Assembly: GCF_001404985.1 (NCBI RefSeq) | Contig: NZ_JRLF01000012.1 | Coordinates: forward strand, 124,001 to 188,000 | Direction of reading: 5' to 3' | DNA length: 64,000 bases | Source: Flavobacterium aquidurense | GTDB lineage: Bacteria > Bacteroidota > Bacteroidia > Flavobacteriales > Flavobacteriaceae | Shown: positions 44,155-54,349 of the stretch, one piece after another | Position numbering within the stretch: the stretch's first letter is position 1 | Layout: each line of letters starts with the position of its first letter | Made by a program: the position numbers and the translations under genes | Notes under the pieces: model-generated | The model's input: the letters and a program-made list of their open reading frames with translations, nothing else | The model's database searches: none | Told to the model about the DNA's origin: nothing

Positions 44155-45864
44155 TTAATTTTTAAATGTTATTGTAAATGTTGTTCCTTTATTTACTTCG
44201 CTTTCAATACTTATTGTTCCTCCCATTGTTTCTACCTGTGATTTTACGAGATATAAACCCAATCCTTTGCTGTCAGGATAGTTGTGAAATCTTTGATACA
44301 GACCAAAAACTTTGTCGCCATTTCTCTCCAGGTCAATACCAATTCCGTTGTCTTTAAAAGTTAAAATTGCCTGATGGTCAACTTGCTCTGCGGTAATGGA
44401 TATTTTTAATTTTCTATTTTCTGATTTGTATTTAATAGAGTTGGTGAGCAAATTAAGTAAAATGCTTTCTATATATGCTTTGTTTGTGTTTAATAAAGGG
44501 ACTTTTTCAAAATTTAATTTGATTATCGGTTTGTGTAATTCAATTTGAAAAGACAATTGACTAAATACATTTTCGAATACTTCTTTTAAAGATACTTCTT
44601 CTTTTTGCATAGAAGGGTTGTCTTTGATAATAATGACTTTTACTAAATCATTGATTGTTTCGTTTAAAAGATGGGTTGATTTGGTGAATCCGGCAAGAAT
44701 TTCTTCTAATTCAGGATTTTCAATAGCAATATCTTCAATAAGATTTAATAATCCTATTAGATTTGATAAAGGCGCTCTTAAATTATGCGATGTAATGTAT
44801 GAAAATTGTTTTAAGTCTTTATTGTTTTGAGTTAGTTCCCTGATTAGGTGTTCTTTTTCTGTTTCTAATTTTTTCTCATCTGTTATATCTCTTTGTATAG
44901 AAATCCAGTGTGAGATAACACCTTCGTTATTGAAAATCGGGATCATAGAAAATCGAACCCAGTATTCTTCATTTTTCTTTGTGTAGCTAATGGTTTCTAT
45001 TAGGCATTCTTCTTCGTTTTTTATTGCTCTTAATAGTTTTTTTAATTCTTCAGAATCAGATTTTGGTCCTTTAAATATATTTGTAGATTTTCCTATTATT
45101 TCATGCGAAAGATATCCTGACATATGTGAGAATGCAGGGTTTACATAGACGATTTTGGGGATTTTTCGATCTAGTGAATTTGCTTCTGTAATTAAAATCG
45201 AATCTTTAGATTGCGTAATTACGGTTTCTAAGAGTTTTAATCGCTGTTCTTCTTCTTTTTGTTTGGTAATATCCTGGATGGCTCCAATCATTCGGATGGC
45301 TCTTCCGTTTTCATCTTTTAATAAAAAACCACGATCAAGAACGTATTTATAACTTCCGTCAGCGCATCTGAAACGATACTGATCCTGCCACTTTTCTGTT
45401 TTTTGTTCAATAAACGAATAGAGTTTAATCGACATTCTGATACTGTCCTCAGGATGAATTTTGTCAAACCACCACTTTGAAGTTTTTCCTACTTCTGTAG
45501 ATTTGTAACCAAAAATGCTTTCTATTCCTTTGTTCCAGTTAATGCTGTCTTCCTGAATTTTCCAATCCCAAATTGTGTCGCTTGTCGCTTTTGCAACGAT
45601 GTCATATTTTTCGTTTGATTCTTTAATTTCTTCGTTTGTACTCTTTAATTTTTCAAAAACGGAAACATTTTTTCTTTCATTTTTAGATAGTATGTATTTG
45701 AAGATAAAACCTGTAGCGAGGATAAAAAGAATGTCTTTTAAGAAAAATAAATAAAAATATTCGAGTTTAGAAAAGTAGGTAGTAAGTATTTTATGACAGA
45801 CTGCTGCCATAATTAGCGATATGATAACGTAAATTAGAGTAATTTGGAGAGTTTTACTTTTCAT
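44155..45864 (-). CDS. PAS-domain sensor histidine kinase
   Basis: 569 residues. Two N-terminal membrane helices (about 8-26 and 39-60), then two PAS/PAC units (about 90-200 and 210-330). HisKA-type phosphoacceptor in SYITSHNLRAPLSNL, and ATPase motifs (NLLTNSIKYKSENRKL, DNGIGID, GLGLYLVKSQVE). It is close to the histidine-kinase-plus-PAS class of Bacteroidota. Paired with the single-domain response regulator just downstream. The PAS ligand is unknown. Confidence 0.9.
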   Translation of the reverse strand: MKSKTLQITLIYVIISLIMAAVCHKILTTYFSKLEYFYLFFLKDILFILATGFIFKYILSKNERKNVSVFEKLKSTNEEIKESNEKYDIVAKATSDTIWDWKIQEDSINWNKGIESIFGYKSTEVGKTSKWWFDKIHPEDSIRMSIKLYSFIEQKTEKWQDQYRFRCADGSYKYVLDRGFLLKDENGRAIRMIGAIQDITKQKEEEQRLKLLETVITQSKDSILITEANSLDRKIPKIVYVNPAFSHMSGYLSHEIIGKSTNIFKGPKSDSEELKKLLRAIKNEEECLIETISYTKKNEEYWVRFSMIPIFNNEGVISHWISIQRDITDEKKLETEKEHLIRELTQNNKDLKQFSYITSHNLRAPLSNLIGLLNLIEDIAIENPELEEILAGFTKSTHLLNETINDLVKVIIIKDNPSMQKEEVSLKEVFENVFSQLSFQIELHKPIIKLNFEKVPLLNTNKAYIESILLNLLTNSIKYKSENRKLKISITAEQVDHQAILTFKDNGIGIDLERNGDKVFGLYQRFHNYPDSKGLGLYLVKSQVETMGGTISIESEVNKGTTFTITFKN

Positions 45865-46005
45865 TACTCAAATATAGTTAAATTAACTATAATTAAACAA
45901 TAACGAAAGTTCATTTTGGGGGTTAAATTTACATTGTTTTAACGAACTAATTACTTGTATATACGCAAACTATCTTAGAAACGTTTTTTATATCAAAATA
46001 AAGTG

Positions 46006-46013
46006 TACCTTTG
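46006..46013 (+). promoter_or_regulatory. -7 box of typA
   Basis: TACCTTTG matches TAnnTTTG and lies 19 bp before the start codon, giving a very short leader. No TTG at the right spacing. Confidence 0.6.
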
Positions 46014-46032
46014 CACCCATTAAAAATCTCAG

Positions 46033-47829
46033 ATGGAATCTATTAGAAATATTGCAATTATTGCCCACGTCGATCACGGTAAAACCACTTTGGTTGATAA
46101 AATTATGTATCACTGTCAATTATTTCGTGACAACGAAAACACAGGTGATTTAATTCTTGATAATAACGATTTAGAGCGTGAGAGAGGTATTACTATTACT
46201 TCAAAAAACGTTTCAGTTCAATATAAAGGAACAAAAATCAATATTATCGATACTCCAGGCCACGCGGATTTTGGAGGAGAAGTAGAACGTGTATTAAACA
46301 TGGCCGATGGTGTATGTTTGCTAGTTGATGCTTTTGAAGGTCCAATGCCACAAACGCGTTTTGTATTGCAAAAAGCGATTGACTTAGGTTTAAAGCCTTG
46401 TGTAGTTATTAATAAAGTTGATAAAGAAAACTGTACTCCTGAAGAAGTTCATGAGAAAGTTTTTGACTTAATGTTTGAATTAGGTGCTGAAGAATGGCAG
46501 TTGGATTTTCCTACAGTTTATGGTTCTGCTAAAAATAACTGGATGTCTGATCATTGGGAAAACGTAACTGATAATGTTGAAGCATTATTGGATATGGTTG
46601 TTGAAAATGTACCAGCTCCTAAAGTTTCTGAAGGAACACCACAAATGTTGATTACTTCTTTAGATTTCTCAGCTTTTACAGGTCGTATTGCTATTGGTCG
46701 TCTTGAAAGAGGAGTTCTTAAAGAAGGTATGCCAATCTCATTAGTAAAAAGAGATGGTACTATATCTAAATCCCGTATCAAAGAACTTCATACTTTTGAA
46801 GGACTTGGTCGTAAAAAAGTACAAGAAGTTATTGCTGGAGATATTTGTGCAATCATTGGAGTTGAAGGTTTTGAAATTGGTGATACTATCGCTGATTTTG
46901 AAAATCCGGAAGGTCTAAAAACGATTGATATCGATGAGCCTACAATGAGTATGTTGTTTACAATTAATGATTCACCTTTCTTTGGTAAAGAAGGTAAATT
47001 TGTAACATCTCGTCATATTAGAGAAAGATTGACAAAAGAATTAGAGAAAAACTTAGCTATGAAGTTAGGTGAAACTGATTCTGCTGATAAATTCATGGTT
47101 TTTGGCCGTGGAGTACTTCACTTATCTGTTCTTATTGAAACAATGAGAAGAGAAGGTTATGAATTACAAATTGGTCAGCCACAAGTTATCATCAAAGAAG
47201 TTGATGGTAAAAAATGTGAGCCAATTGAGGAATTAACAATCGATTTACCAGAATCACTTTCAGGTAGAGCGGTAGAGTTTGTTACTTTGCGTAAAGGTGA
47301 AATGTTGAGTATGGAAACTAAAGGGGAGCGTATGATTGTAAAATTTAATATTCCATCACGTGGAATTATTGGATTACGTAACCAATTGCTTACTGCAACA
47401 GCTGGTGAGGCTATTATGGCACACCGTTTCATTGGTTATGAGCCTTACAAAGGTGAAATCGCCGGACGTAACAAAGGTTCATTGATTTCTATGGAAAAAG
47501 GAAAAGCTATTCCTTATTCTATCGATAAATTGCAAGATCGTGGTAAGTTTTTTGTTGAACCAAATACAGAAATTTACGAAGGTCAGGTAATTGGAGAAAA
47601 CTCTCGTGCTGATGATATGTGTGTAAACGTAACAAAAGAGAAAAAACAATCTAACGTTCGTTCTTCTGGAAATGATGAAAAAGCGAGAATTATTCCTCCA
47701 ATCATTTTCTCATTAGAAGAAGCTTTAGAGTATATTCAAAAAGATGAATATGTAGAGGTTACACCAAAATCTATTCGTTTGAGAAAAATCTATTTGACAG
47801 AAACTGATAGAAAAAGATTTAAAATCTAA
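46033..47829 (+). CDS. typA: Ribosome-associated GTPase TypA/BipA
   Basis: 598 residues, full length. G1 [11 protein letters not shown]2 RGITI, G3 [13 protein letters not shown]4 NKVDK and G5 GSAK are present; the C-terminal domain ([15 protein letters not shown] and [17 protein letters not shown]) is specific to BipA. It acts on the ribosome in assembly and low-temperature or stress growth. Single gene with its own promoter. Confidence 0.96.
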   Translation: MESIRNIAIIAHVDHGKTTLVDKIMYHCQLFRDNENTGDLILDNNDLERERGITITSKNVSVQYKGTKINIIDTPGHADFGGEVERVLNMADGVCLLVDAFEGPMPQTRFVLQKAIDLGLKPCVVINKVDKENCTPEEVHEKVFDLMFELGAEEWQLDFPTVYGSAKNNWMSDHWENVTDNVEALLDMVVENVPAPKVSEGTPQMLITSLDFSAFTGRIAIGRLERGVLKEGMPISLVKRDGTISKSRIKELHTFEGLGRKKVQEVIAGDICAIIGVEGFEIGDTIADFENPEGLKTIDIDEPTMSMLFTINDSPFFGKEGKFVTSRHIRERLTKELEKNLAMKLGETDSADKFMVFGRGVLHLSVLIETMRREGYELQIGQPQVIIKEVDGKKCEPIEELTIDLPESLSGRAVEFVTLRKGEMLSMETKGERMIVKFNIPSRGIIGLRNQLLTATAGEAIMAHRFIGYEPYKGEIAGRNKGSLISMEKGKAIPYSIDKLQDRGKFFVEPNTEIYEGQVIGENSRADDMCVNVTKEKKQSNVRSSGNDEKARIIPPIIFSLEEALEYIQKDEYVEVTPKSIRLRKIYLTETDRKRFKI

Positions 47830-47851
47830 ATCTTTCTAGCATTTAATATAA

Positions 47852-47903
47852 AAATCCCAAATTTCTACCGAAGCCTCGGAACTGGAATTTGGGATTTTTT
47901 TAT
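47852..47903. terminator. Bidirectional terminator between typA and the T9SS gene
   Basis: AAATCCCAAATT (47852-47863) and AATTTGGGATTT (47886-47897) form a 12-bp stem, with an inner CCGAAGCCTCGG hairpin. T-runs follow on both strands; it lies between convergent genes. Confidence 0.85.
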
Positions 47904-47967
47904 ACCTTGTTTTTTCAATAATTTCAATATTTATAATTGAAATCGAAATGAGTATTGTTTTTTAGTT

Positions 47968-50322
47968 TTATCTCTTAAGACTAAAATGACCTTTTACATT
48001 TTCACCATCTACAAATTGTAATGTAAACCAATAATCGTCTGAAGGTAGTTGCTGACCATTAAAAACACCATTCCAGCCATCGCTGTTTTGATTCATTTCT
48101 TTTAATAATTTTCCGTAACGATCGAAGATGAAAATTTTATAATCAGGAAGCTGATCTATATTTTTTATGTACCATAAATCATTATATCCATCTCCGTTGG
48201 GAGTAAAAAATCTGGGATAGTCTAAAACGTAAACGATAACTGAATTAGATAATCCGCAGCCATTTTTGTCTCTGGCAATTGCATAATAAGTTCCGGGATT
48301 TACAGCGGTAAATAATGGATCATTCTGGAAAACAGTTCCGTCTAATGAAAATTCATAATCTCCCATTCCTGTATATTTTATAAGTACTGAATTATCAGTT
48401 CCTGAAAAATCCTTTACAATAGTTTCTGTTATTAAGGCTGGTTCAGATGAAACTACTTTAAAATTTTTAGTTTTTTCACAACCATTTACATCTGTTACAG
48501 TTACAGAATAATCGCCTGCTGAATTTATTTTTATGGCATTAGTTGTGTTCCCTGTGTTCCATAAATAAGTGGCAAAATTTGAAGCTACACTTAATATTAT
48601 TTCTTCTCCTTTGCATACATATTCTGTTTCATTTTCAAAATTTGGAGGGTCAAATGTATTTACCACAAGAGTTATCGGCTTTATATCAAAGCAGTCAGCT
48701 CCATTTGTTGCTTTTCCGTAAATTATCTGGCTGTAAGGAGTTGTATTTTTAAAGATGTTGGATAATGCATTTTTACCTATTAAAGCATCATTTGTATTTG
48801 AATAATACATAAAAACCAAGCCAGTTGGTAGACCTGCTGAGAATTGCGGAGTTACTTGTGCTTCAAGATCAAATTGATAAAAACCATCTTGTTTTTCATC
48901 ACTATCACAAGTTGCTATTGGATTTTGATCTGCAATTGTTGTGTTTGAAATCTTTAATGTTACTTCGGCAATTTTAAAGCAGCCATATTGATTCTCCAGT
49001 CTTGCAAAAACAATTTGATCAGGGGCTTTATTGGTGTATTTTTCGGGATTTAAAATTGCATTTGTCTTTGACTGAGCATCTGTTAGTGATTCATAAAATC
49101 CTTTATTAAGAGTTTGACTAACATTATTTTTGATAATGTTATCAACTTTTGTTAAATTAAAATCAGAAATTCCGTCTGTGTCATCATCACATTGTGACAG
49201 GCTCGTGTTGGTTGATAGTATTTCCGGGGCATATTCAATCTTAATTTCTCCAGTAGATACACAAGTTGTACCGGTTAAGGTTGCTTCGACTTTGTAATTT
49301 CCTGTTGTTTGAACATTATATACAGAGCCCGTTTGTGCAGGAACAATTTCGACATAATTATTACTGGCATCTTGTTTTAACCACTTAAAGGTATACAAAG
49401 CATTGTTTAATTGAGTATCTAGCGTTACATTTTCTCCAAAACACGCAGGATTATTATTCGCAATTGTTTTATCGACTCCAAAATTTATTGTTGAAACAAA
49501 ACTTCCGGCTTCAATAAAAACTGCTGAGTTATATTGACCAGTTGGATCATCTGCAATTACCAATTTTAGATGGTATGTTTTATTGGGGATTACTTCAGTC
49601 TGAGCATTCATTACTACTGTTTGTCCGGCATAATTTATAGGACTATTTACAGTATTATAACCGTTAAAATAATTTTCATTGACTGCCTCACATCCGCTAA
49701 AACTCTGCCCGTTCATAAAAACAGGTTCTATTTTTGTATGAACTGTAGTAGATGAAACAGGGGTAGAAGTATTGGGTAAAACCGCTAAGTTTTTATAATT
49801 CTCTGTACTTCCTGCCTCTTTTATTAAAAAAGCAAAACCATCAGAATATTCACAAGGGTAATAAGTCTGATATTCATTAGAGGCAAAAATATAGTTGAAA
49901 CTAATAGAATTTGTTAAGGCTACAAAATCAAATTCCAGAACTGTTGCCTGGGTGCTTCCATCTTTATTGATTGCTTTTTCTAAATCAGGGTCACCTTTCC
50001 AGTTTTTATTGGTTTGTCCCTGAGAAGTTGATTGATTAAAAGGACCTGCTGCATTTTTACTGGCAGATGTACTTAAAACAATTCCGCCGGAAAAAGGAAA
50101 ACTACTACTTCCGGAATTAAAATAAGCATAACTGTTTCCGGTATTATCAGGATTTCCAGAGGCATTAACAGTTCCAGTATTTATACAGGAACTGTTAATC
50201 AGGATGTTATTTACTAATTCATCAGGTGTTTTTGTGGCATCTACAGTAATATTCTGCGCCATAATCTTTGCAGACTGCAAGCACATTAACGTAATAAACA
50301 AAACAACTTTAAAATAATTCAT
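47968..50322 (-). CDS. T9SS type B secreted protein, choice-of-anchor L domain
   Basis: 784 residues with a signal peptide (about 1-22, KIMAQ). The N-terminal domain (about 25-280) has the choice-of-anchor L pattern (GGIVLSTSASKNAAG, FDFVALTNSISFNYIFASNEYQTY read in pieces). Ig-like and SprB-like modules follow (DQNPIATCDSDEKQDG, YVCKGEEIILSVASNFATYLWNTGNT), and the end (FFTPNGDGYNDLWYI, KIFIFDRYGKLL, DYWFTLQF) is the type B sorting domain of T9SS. It should be surface-displayed; adhesin-like, role unknown. The start lies only 15 bp after the ABC permease stop, so it may share that transcript. Confidence 0.85.
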   Translation of the reverse strand: MNYFKVVLFITLMCLQSAKIMAQNITVDATKTPDELVNNILINSSCINTGTVNASGNPDNTGNSYAYFNSGSSSFPFSGGIVLSTSASKNAAGPFNQSTSQGQTNKNWKGDPDLEKAINKDGSTQATVLEFDFVALTNSISFNYIFASNEYQTYYPCEYSDGFAFLIKEAGSTENYKNLAVLPNTSTPVSSTTVHTKIEPVFMNGQSFSGCEAVNENYFNGYNTVNSPINYAGQTVVMNAQTEVIPNKTYHLKLVIADDPTGQYNSAVFIEAGSFVSTINFGVDKTIANNNPACFGENVTLDTQLNNALYTFKWLKQDASNNYVEIVPAQTGSVYNVQTTGNYKVEATLTGTTCVSTGEIKIEYAPEILSTNTSLSQCDDDTDGISDFNLTKVDNIIKNNVSQTLNKGFYESLTDAQSKTNAILNPEKYTNKAPDQIVFARLENQYGCFKIAEVTLKISNTTIADQNPIATCDSDEKQDGFYQFDLEAQVTPQFSAGLPTGLVFMYYSNTNDALIGKNALSNIFKNTTPYSQIIYGKATNGADCFDIKPITLVVNTFDPPNFENETEYVCKGEEIILSVASNFATYLWNTGNTTNAIKINSAGDYSVTVTDVNGCEKTKNFKVVSSEPALITETIVKDFSGTDNSVLIKYTGMGDYEFSLDGTVFQNDPLFTAVNPGTYYAIARDKNGCGLSNSVIVYVLDYPRFFTPNGDGYNDLWYIKNIDQLPDYKIFIFDRYGKLLKEMNQNSDGWNGVFNGQQLPSDDYWFTLQFVDGENVKGHFSLKR

Positions 50323-50337
50323 AGTCTGACAAATATA

Positions 50338-51174
50338 CTACAAATCTCTGTTTTTTAGCAGTTTGTAAGAAAAGTAAATAAATAAAAATGTCCATACCAA
50401 AACAATCAGAATAGAAAAATAATGAACATTGTAATCCTTTGTATTCGCAACGCCCATCTGTGATCCTATACTTCTTATTAATGATAATCTTGTGATAGGT
50501 TCAATTATTAAATTAGACATTGATTCTAAAGGAAAAAATTGTGTGATATAATCTGCTTTATTGCTGTTTGGGAAAACTACAAAAATTAAAACAAGCTTAA
50601 AAATCCATTCAATAAAATTCCAAACTAATAAAAAACCTAATGCAAAGGCAGAACGTTTTATCAAAATTCCTAAAAATAAACAGAAAGAAAAGAAACCGGT
50701 TAATTTTACAAAAAAGGCCAAAAGATAATTTAAATCAGTAAAAATAATACCCAATTCAGTATAGGATGAAAAACAAAGTCCTAAAATTAAGCTCATTATA
50801 AAAACAAAAATTGTTGAGATTAATGAAAATAATACTACGGTTAAAAACTTTGATAAAATGAACTCTTTTTTGCTCAAACCATCAATTAAGTTTTGTTTTA
50901 ATGTACCATAACTATATTCATTTGCCATCATGGAAACAATTACAATTGCCAGAAAAAATTTCAATAAAGCGGCAATATAAGTAGTCAGATGCCATATATA
51001 AGGAAAATTGAAAAATCCCATTTCTGAAGGATCAATACGAATTGGTCCGATATTAAACTTAATCGATGCCAGCAATGCAATGAATGAAAGTAAAATGAAG
51101 TAAGTTAATGTAAGTACTCGACTGGCTTTGTTTTTCCAGATTTTTTGTAATTCTATAGCGATAAGTCTGTTCAT
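50338..51174 (-). CDS. ABC transporter permease
   Basis: 278 residues with six predicted membrane helices and an N-terminal amphipathic start (MNRLIAIELQKIWKNKASR). Typical ABC-2/NatB-like permease of a Bacteroidota export or lipid-related system, similar in plan to gliding-motility GldF but not identical. Starts 2 bp after the ATPase stop. Substrate unknown. Confidence 0.8.
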   Translation of the reverse strand: MNRLIAIELQKIWKNKASRVLTLTYFILLSFIALLASIKFNIGPIRIDPSEMGFFNFPYIWHLTTYIAALLKFFLAIVIVSMMANEYSYGTLKQNLIDGLSKKEFILSKFLTVVLFSLISTIFVFIMSLILGLCFSSYTELGIIFTDLNYLLAFFVKLTGFFSFCLFLGILIKRSAFALGFLLVWNFIEWIFKLVLIFVVFPNSNKADYITQFFPLESMSNLIIEPITRLSLIRSIGSQMGVANTKDYNVHYFSILIVLVWTFLFIYFSYKLLKNRDL

Positions 51175-51176
51175 GG

Positions 51177-52088
51177 TTAGTTGGTTTTGGTAATGGCGTT
51201 TTTGGTTAATTCTAAAAATTGAGCTTCTAAACTGTTTTTGCGTTTCACTAAATGACTTAATGAAATGTTTTTAGAAAATAAAAACTGATTTAGATCTGAA
51301 GCTGAAAGATCTGACTTTAAGTATACCAAAATTTTCCCTTCTTCTTCGGTAATTCTGTCAACTGCCGGATGTTCTGCTAAAATGTTTTTCAGTTTAGCGG
51401 TATCATCAGCCATAACTTCAAAAAAGCCTTCATTTGCAGACATTGCATCTACAGAACCTGAATAAAGAATCTCGCCTTTTCTTAAAACAATCACGTGCGA
51501 GCATACCTTTTCGACTTCATCTAATAAATGAGAGGCAAGTAAAATTGTAGTTCCCTGTGATGCTATTTTTTTTATAATATCTCTAATCTGATGAATTCCC
51601 TGTGGGTCAAGACCATTTGTTGGCTCATCTAAAATTAAAATTTCGGGGTCGTTCAAAAGTGCCGAAGCAATAGCTAAACGTTGTTTCATACCTAACGAAA
51701 AAGCACTGAATTTACTGTCTTTTCTTTCGGTTAAACCCACTAAGTCTAATTTTTCTGTGATTTTAGAGTAGTCGATGCTTTTTATTTTACAAACTAATTT
51801 CAAGTTTTCTTCCGCAGTCATATACGGGTAGAAATTAGGACGTTCTATAATAGCGCCTACTTTTTTTAAAGCTTCGTGAGTCTGAATTTTCCCTCCAAAC
51901 CAGCTGTAATTTCCTGATGTGCGGTTTACAACGTTGAGGACAATTCCCAGAGTTGTCGATTTTCCGCTTCCGTTAGGACCTAAAATGCCATAAACGCGGC
52001 CTTTTTGTATTTCAAAAGAAACATTTTTTAAGGCTTGGATTCGCCCGTATCTTTTATGCAGATTTTCAATAGTAAGTATGGTTTCCAA
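51177..52088 (-). CDS. ABC transporter ATP-binding protein
   Basis: 303 residues with Walker A GPNGSGKST, Q-loop region, signature FSLGMKQRLAIA, Walker B ILILDEPTNGLDP and the switch histidine in LLASHLLDEVE. A C-terminal extension of about 80 residues ends in a helix. It is the drug-export or lipid-like CcmA/NatA type. Coupled to the permease. Confidence 0.9.
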   Translation of the reverse strand: METILTIENLHKRYGRIQALKNVSFEIQKGRVYGILGPNGSGKSTTLGIVLNVVNRTSGNYSWFGGKIQTHEALKKVGAIIERPNFYPYMTAEENLKLVCKIKSIDYSKITEKLDLVGLTERKDSKFSAFSLGMKQRLAIASALLNDPEILILDEPTNGLDPQGIHQIRDIIKKIASQGTTILLASHLLDEVEKVCSHVIVLRKGEILYSGSVDAMSANEGFFEVMADDTAKLKNILAEHPAVDRITEEEGKILVYLKSDLSASDLNQFLFSKNISLSHLVKRKNSLEAQFLELTKNAITKTN

Positions 52089-52133
52089 ATTTATTTCGGT
52101 TTTAGTTTTAAGTATGACGATTCAACTTGTATA

Positions 52134-52166
52134 TTGTTACGCTAAATTTTATTTAATGTAAATTTG
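52134..52166 (+). promoter_or_regulatory. Promoter of the orphan kinase-like gene
   Basis: TTG (52134-52136), a 22-bp spacer and TAAATTTG (52159-52166), 17 bp before the start codon, fit the Bacteroidota consensus. It lies between the divergent ABC ATPase and this gene. Confidence 0.6.
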
Positions 52167-52183
52167 TAATAAAGATATTCAAA

Positions 52184-53236
52184 ATGAACGAACCTTTAAT
52201 GGTTTTAAAAAAGCCATCTTATCCTTTAACGCAATCTCTTTTAAATTATTTAGAACGATACGAACGTATTTCGAAAGTATCAGTGTTCTATGATGATTTA
52301 TTGCGGTTTTCAGGATCTGTAAACGTATATGATAAAAATGAAACGGATACTTTATGGATTCGGGTTTATTATAATGAATTTGAAAGAAATGAAATTGATT
52401 TAAACCTGAAAAAAATCTATTCGCTTTTACATTCTGATGGAAACAGTGAGATTATTCAGTTTTTAAACGTCGATGCAATTGACTATTGTACTTTTGGAAA
52501 CTCAAAACCTTTCCGGATAAAAGTGCGAAATATTCTCAATGATAATTATGTTCATTTTTATATAAAAAAAGCAGATGCTTCGAGAATTTACGGACTGGAA
52601 TTAGAAGATATCCTATCGCCGGATAAAATTAACTTTCTGGTTTATAAGGATACTTTGATCGAAGAGCATATTATAGGCATTCCGGGTGATGTTTTTATGG
52701 ATACTTTACTGGATAGTTGTACTGAAACCGAAAAATCTCAGATTGCAAAAGAATTTGTAAAGTTTAATGAGCGTTGTATGATCAGGCTTTTAGGCGATAT
52801 GCGTGCTTATAATTATGTAATAGTTCCTATTCACGATTTTGATCAGGTGGTGTATAAAATTCGTCCAATAGACTTTGACCAGCAATGTTATGAAGGGAAT
52901 TTTAAAGTTTATCGTCCGCAGTTTTTCAAAGAAAATTATCCAATGATTCAATTAATCAAAGAAAAGCTTGAAGACAGATCTATAATACAGTATAAAGACG
53001 AAGAAAGAGCAATTTTGGCCAAACGTATTCATTCTGCCGAAAATCGAATTAAAAAATTACTGAATATAATGTGTCACGATACGATTTCGACAGAAGAACA
53101 TCTGAATCAATTAAAAATGGAATTGTATCGGTATACAAATGATATGAAATTTAAAAACGCCAGATCAATGGGACATATCATGTTTGCAGCATTTGAATTT
53201 ATTACACGTAATTTTAAAAACACGAATTTGATCTAA
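52184..53236 (+). CDS. Uncharacterised protein with protein-kinase-like motifs
   Basis: 350 residues, cytoplasmic, no named domain recognised. I see a set of motifs with kinase order: lysines K128/K129 in HFYIKKA (as in beta-3), an acidic helix LELEDI (E139/E141), catalytic-loop-like GDMRAYN with D205 and N210 (D-x4-N) and, 20 residues on, PIDFD (D230, D232), like the DFG/DFD metal-binding motif. The last third is helical and charged. The order K, E, D-x4-N, DFD is what APH/HipA-like kinases show. It has its own consensus promoter. Function unknown; the kinase reading is inference. Confidence 0.6.
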   Translation: MNEPLMVLKKPSYPLTQSLLNYLERYERISKVSVFYDDLLRFSGSVNVYDKNETDTLWIRVYYNEFERNEIDLNLKKIYSLLHSDGNSEIIQFLNVDAIDYCTFGNSKPFRIKVRNILNDNYVHFYIKKADASRIYGLELEDILSPDKINFLVYKDTLIEEHIIGIPGDVFMDTLLDSCTETEKSQIAKEFVKFNERCMIRLLGDMRAYNYVIVPIHDFDQVVYKIRPIDFDQQCYEGNFKVYRPQFFKENYPMIQLIKEKLEDRSIIQYKDEERAILAKRIHSAENRIKKLLNIMCHDTISTEEHLNQLKMELYRYTNDMKFKNARSMGHIMFAAFEFITRNFKNTNLI

Positions 53237-53323
53237 GTTTTTTGCGCCTTAGATTTTCTCAGATTAATAATTCCTTATTTCGATGATTATTTGATTTGTC
53301 CCTAATTAAATTAAAAATATAAT

Positions 53324-54184
53324 ATGAAAAAGTTTTTTTTACTTGGAGTTTCTATTGTTTTACTGGCTTGTCAACAACAATCAAATAGTGATTTAAAGAC
53401 ATTGTATTCACTTCCGAAGAAATTAAAAGAGGTTTCGGGAATTACCTATTTTCCAGAATCGAATTTGATCTATACATTAGAAGACAGTGGAAATAAAAAT
53501 GAAATCTACGCTTTAAATTCAGAAGGAAAAATTAATAAAACGATTGCAATTACAAACGCAACCAATGTAGATTGGGAAGATATTACAAAAGACAAAAGCG
53601 GAAATATTTATATTGGGGATTTTGGAAACAATGATAACGAGCGCAAAGATTTGTGTATTTATAAAGTAAATAAAAACCAATTAAATAAAGATTTGGCAGT
53701 AGCCGAATATAAAGTTTCATTTTCGTATCCGGAACAAACTGAATTTCCACCAAAGAAAAAAGAATTGTTTTACGATGTTGAAGGTTTTTTTGAACACGGA
53801 AATTATTTTTATCTTTTTACAAAAAACCGAAGTAAAAACTTTGATGGAACTGCTTTTATTTATAAAATCTTAAATGCACCTGGAACTCAAAAAGCAACTA
53901 AAATCGGGGAATTTAAAACCTGTAATAATTACAATCATTGTGTTTTAACCAGTGCTACAATTAGTCCTGATGGTAAAAAAGTAGTCTTATTAAGTCATGA
54001 TAAAATTGTTTTGTTTAAAGGTTTTAAGGGAGATCTCTTCCATACAGGATCTCAGACCGAAATAAAGCTAAATCACTTTTCGCAAAAAGAAGCCATCGTT
54101 TTCAAAGACAATAATACATTATTGATTGCCGATGAAAAAACAAACAAAGTAGGAGGGAATGTTTATGAGTTTAAGCTAAAGTGA
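53324..54184 (+). CDS. Beta-propeller-like lipoprotein, SdiA-regulated/phytase-like
   Basis: 286 residues with a lipoprotein signal (VSIVLLAC, C16). Propeller blades are visible from KEVSGITYFPESNLIYTLEDSGN through the acidic NVDWEDITKDKSGNIYIGDFGNND segment (read in pieces) to YEFKLK. It resembles the SdiA-regulated / esterase-like propeller family. No catalytic site assigned. It sits 87 bp after the kinase-like gene and could be co-transcribed with it. Confidence 0.7.
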   Translation: MKKFFLLGVSIVLLACQQQSNSDLKTLYSLPKKLKEVSGITYFPESNLIYTLEDSGNKNEIYALNSEGKINKTIAITNATNVDWEDITKDKSGNIYIGDFGNNDNERKDLCIYKVNKNQLNKDLAVAEYKVSFSYPEQTEFPPKKKELFYDVEGFFEHGNYFYLFTKNRSKNFDGTAFIYKILNAPGTQKATKIGEFKTCNNYNHCVLTSATISPDGKKVVLLSHDKIVLFKGFKGDLFHTGSQTEIKLNHFSQKEAIVFKDNNTLLIADEKTNKVGGNVYEFKLK

Positions 54185-54189
54185 AAAAA

Positions 54190-54345
54190 AGTTGCTAAGA
54201 CTCTAAGCTGCTAAGTTTTCAAGTTTAAAATAAGAGAACATCTCATCAAAAAAATTAGCCACGAATTCACGAATTTTTTATAATAAAAATTCGTGAATTC
54301 GTGGCTAAAAAACTTTGTCACTTTGAGCCTTTGCAACTTTGAATC
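54190..54345. repeat. Nested palindromic repeats between convergent genes
   Basis: Inner arms TTAGCCACGAATTCACG (54255 on) and its complement (to 54307) pair over about 24 bp. Outer arms (GTTGCTAAGACTCTAAGC near 54191 and GAGCCTTTGCAAC near 54324) are a degenerate second pair, similar in wording to the ends of 14500-14722 and to 12118-12150. This is the whole gap between the propeller and the phosphoesterase gene. Confidence 0.75.
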
Positions 54346-54349
54346 TTTC

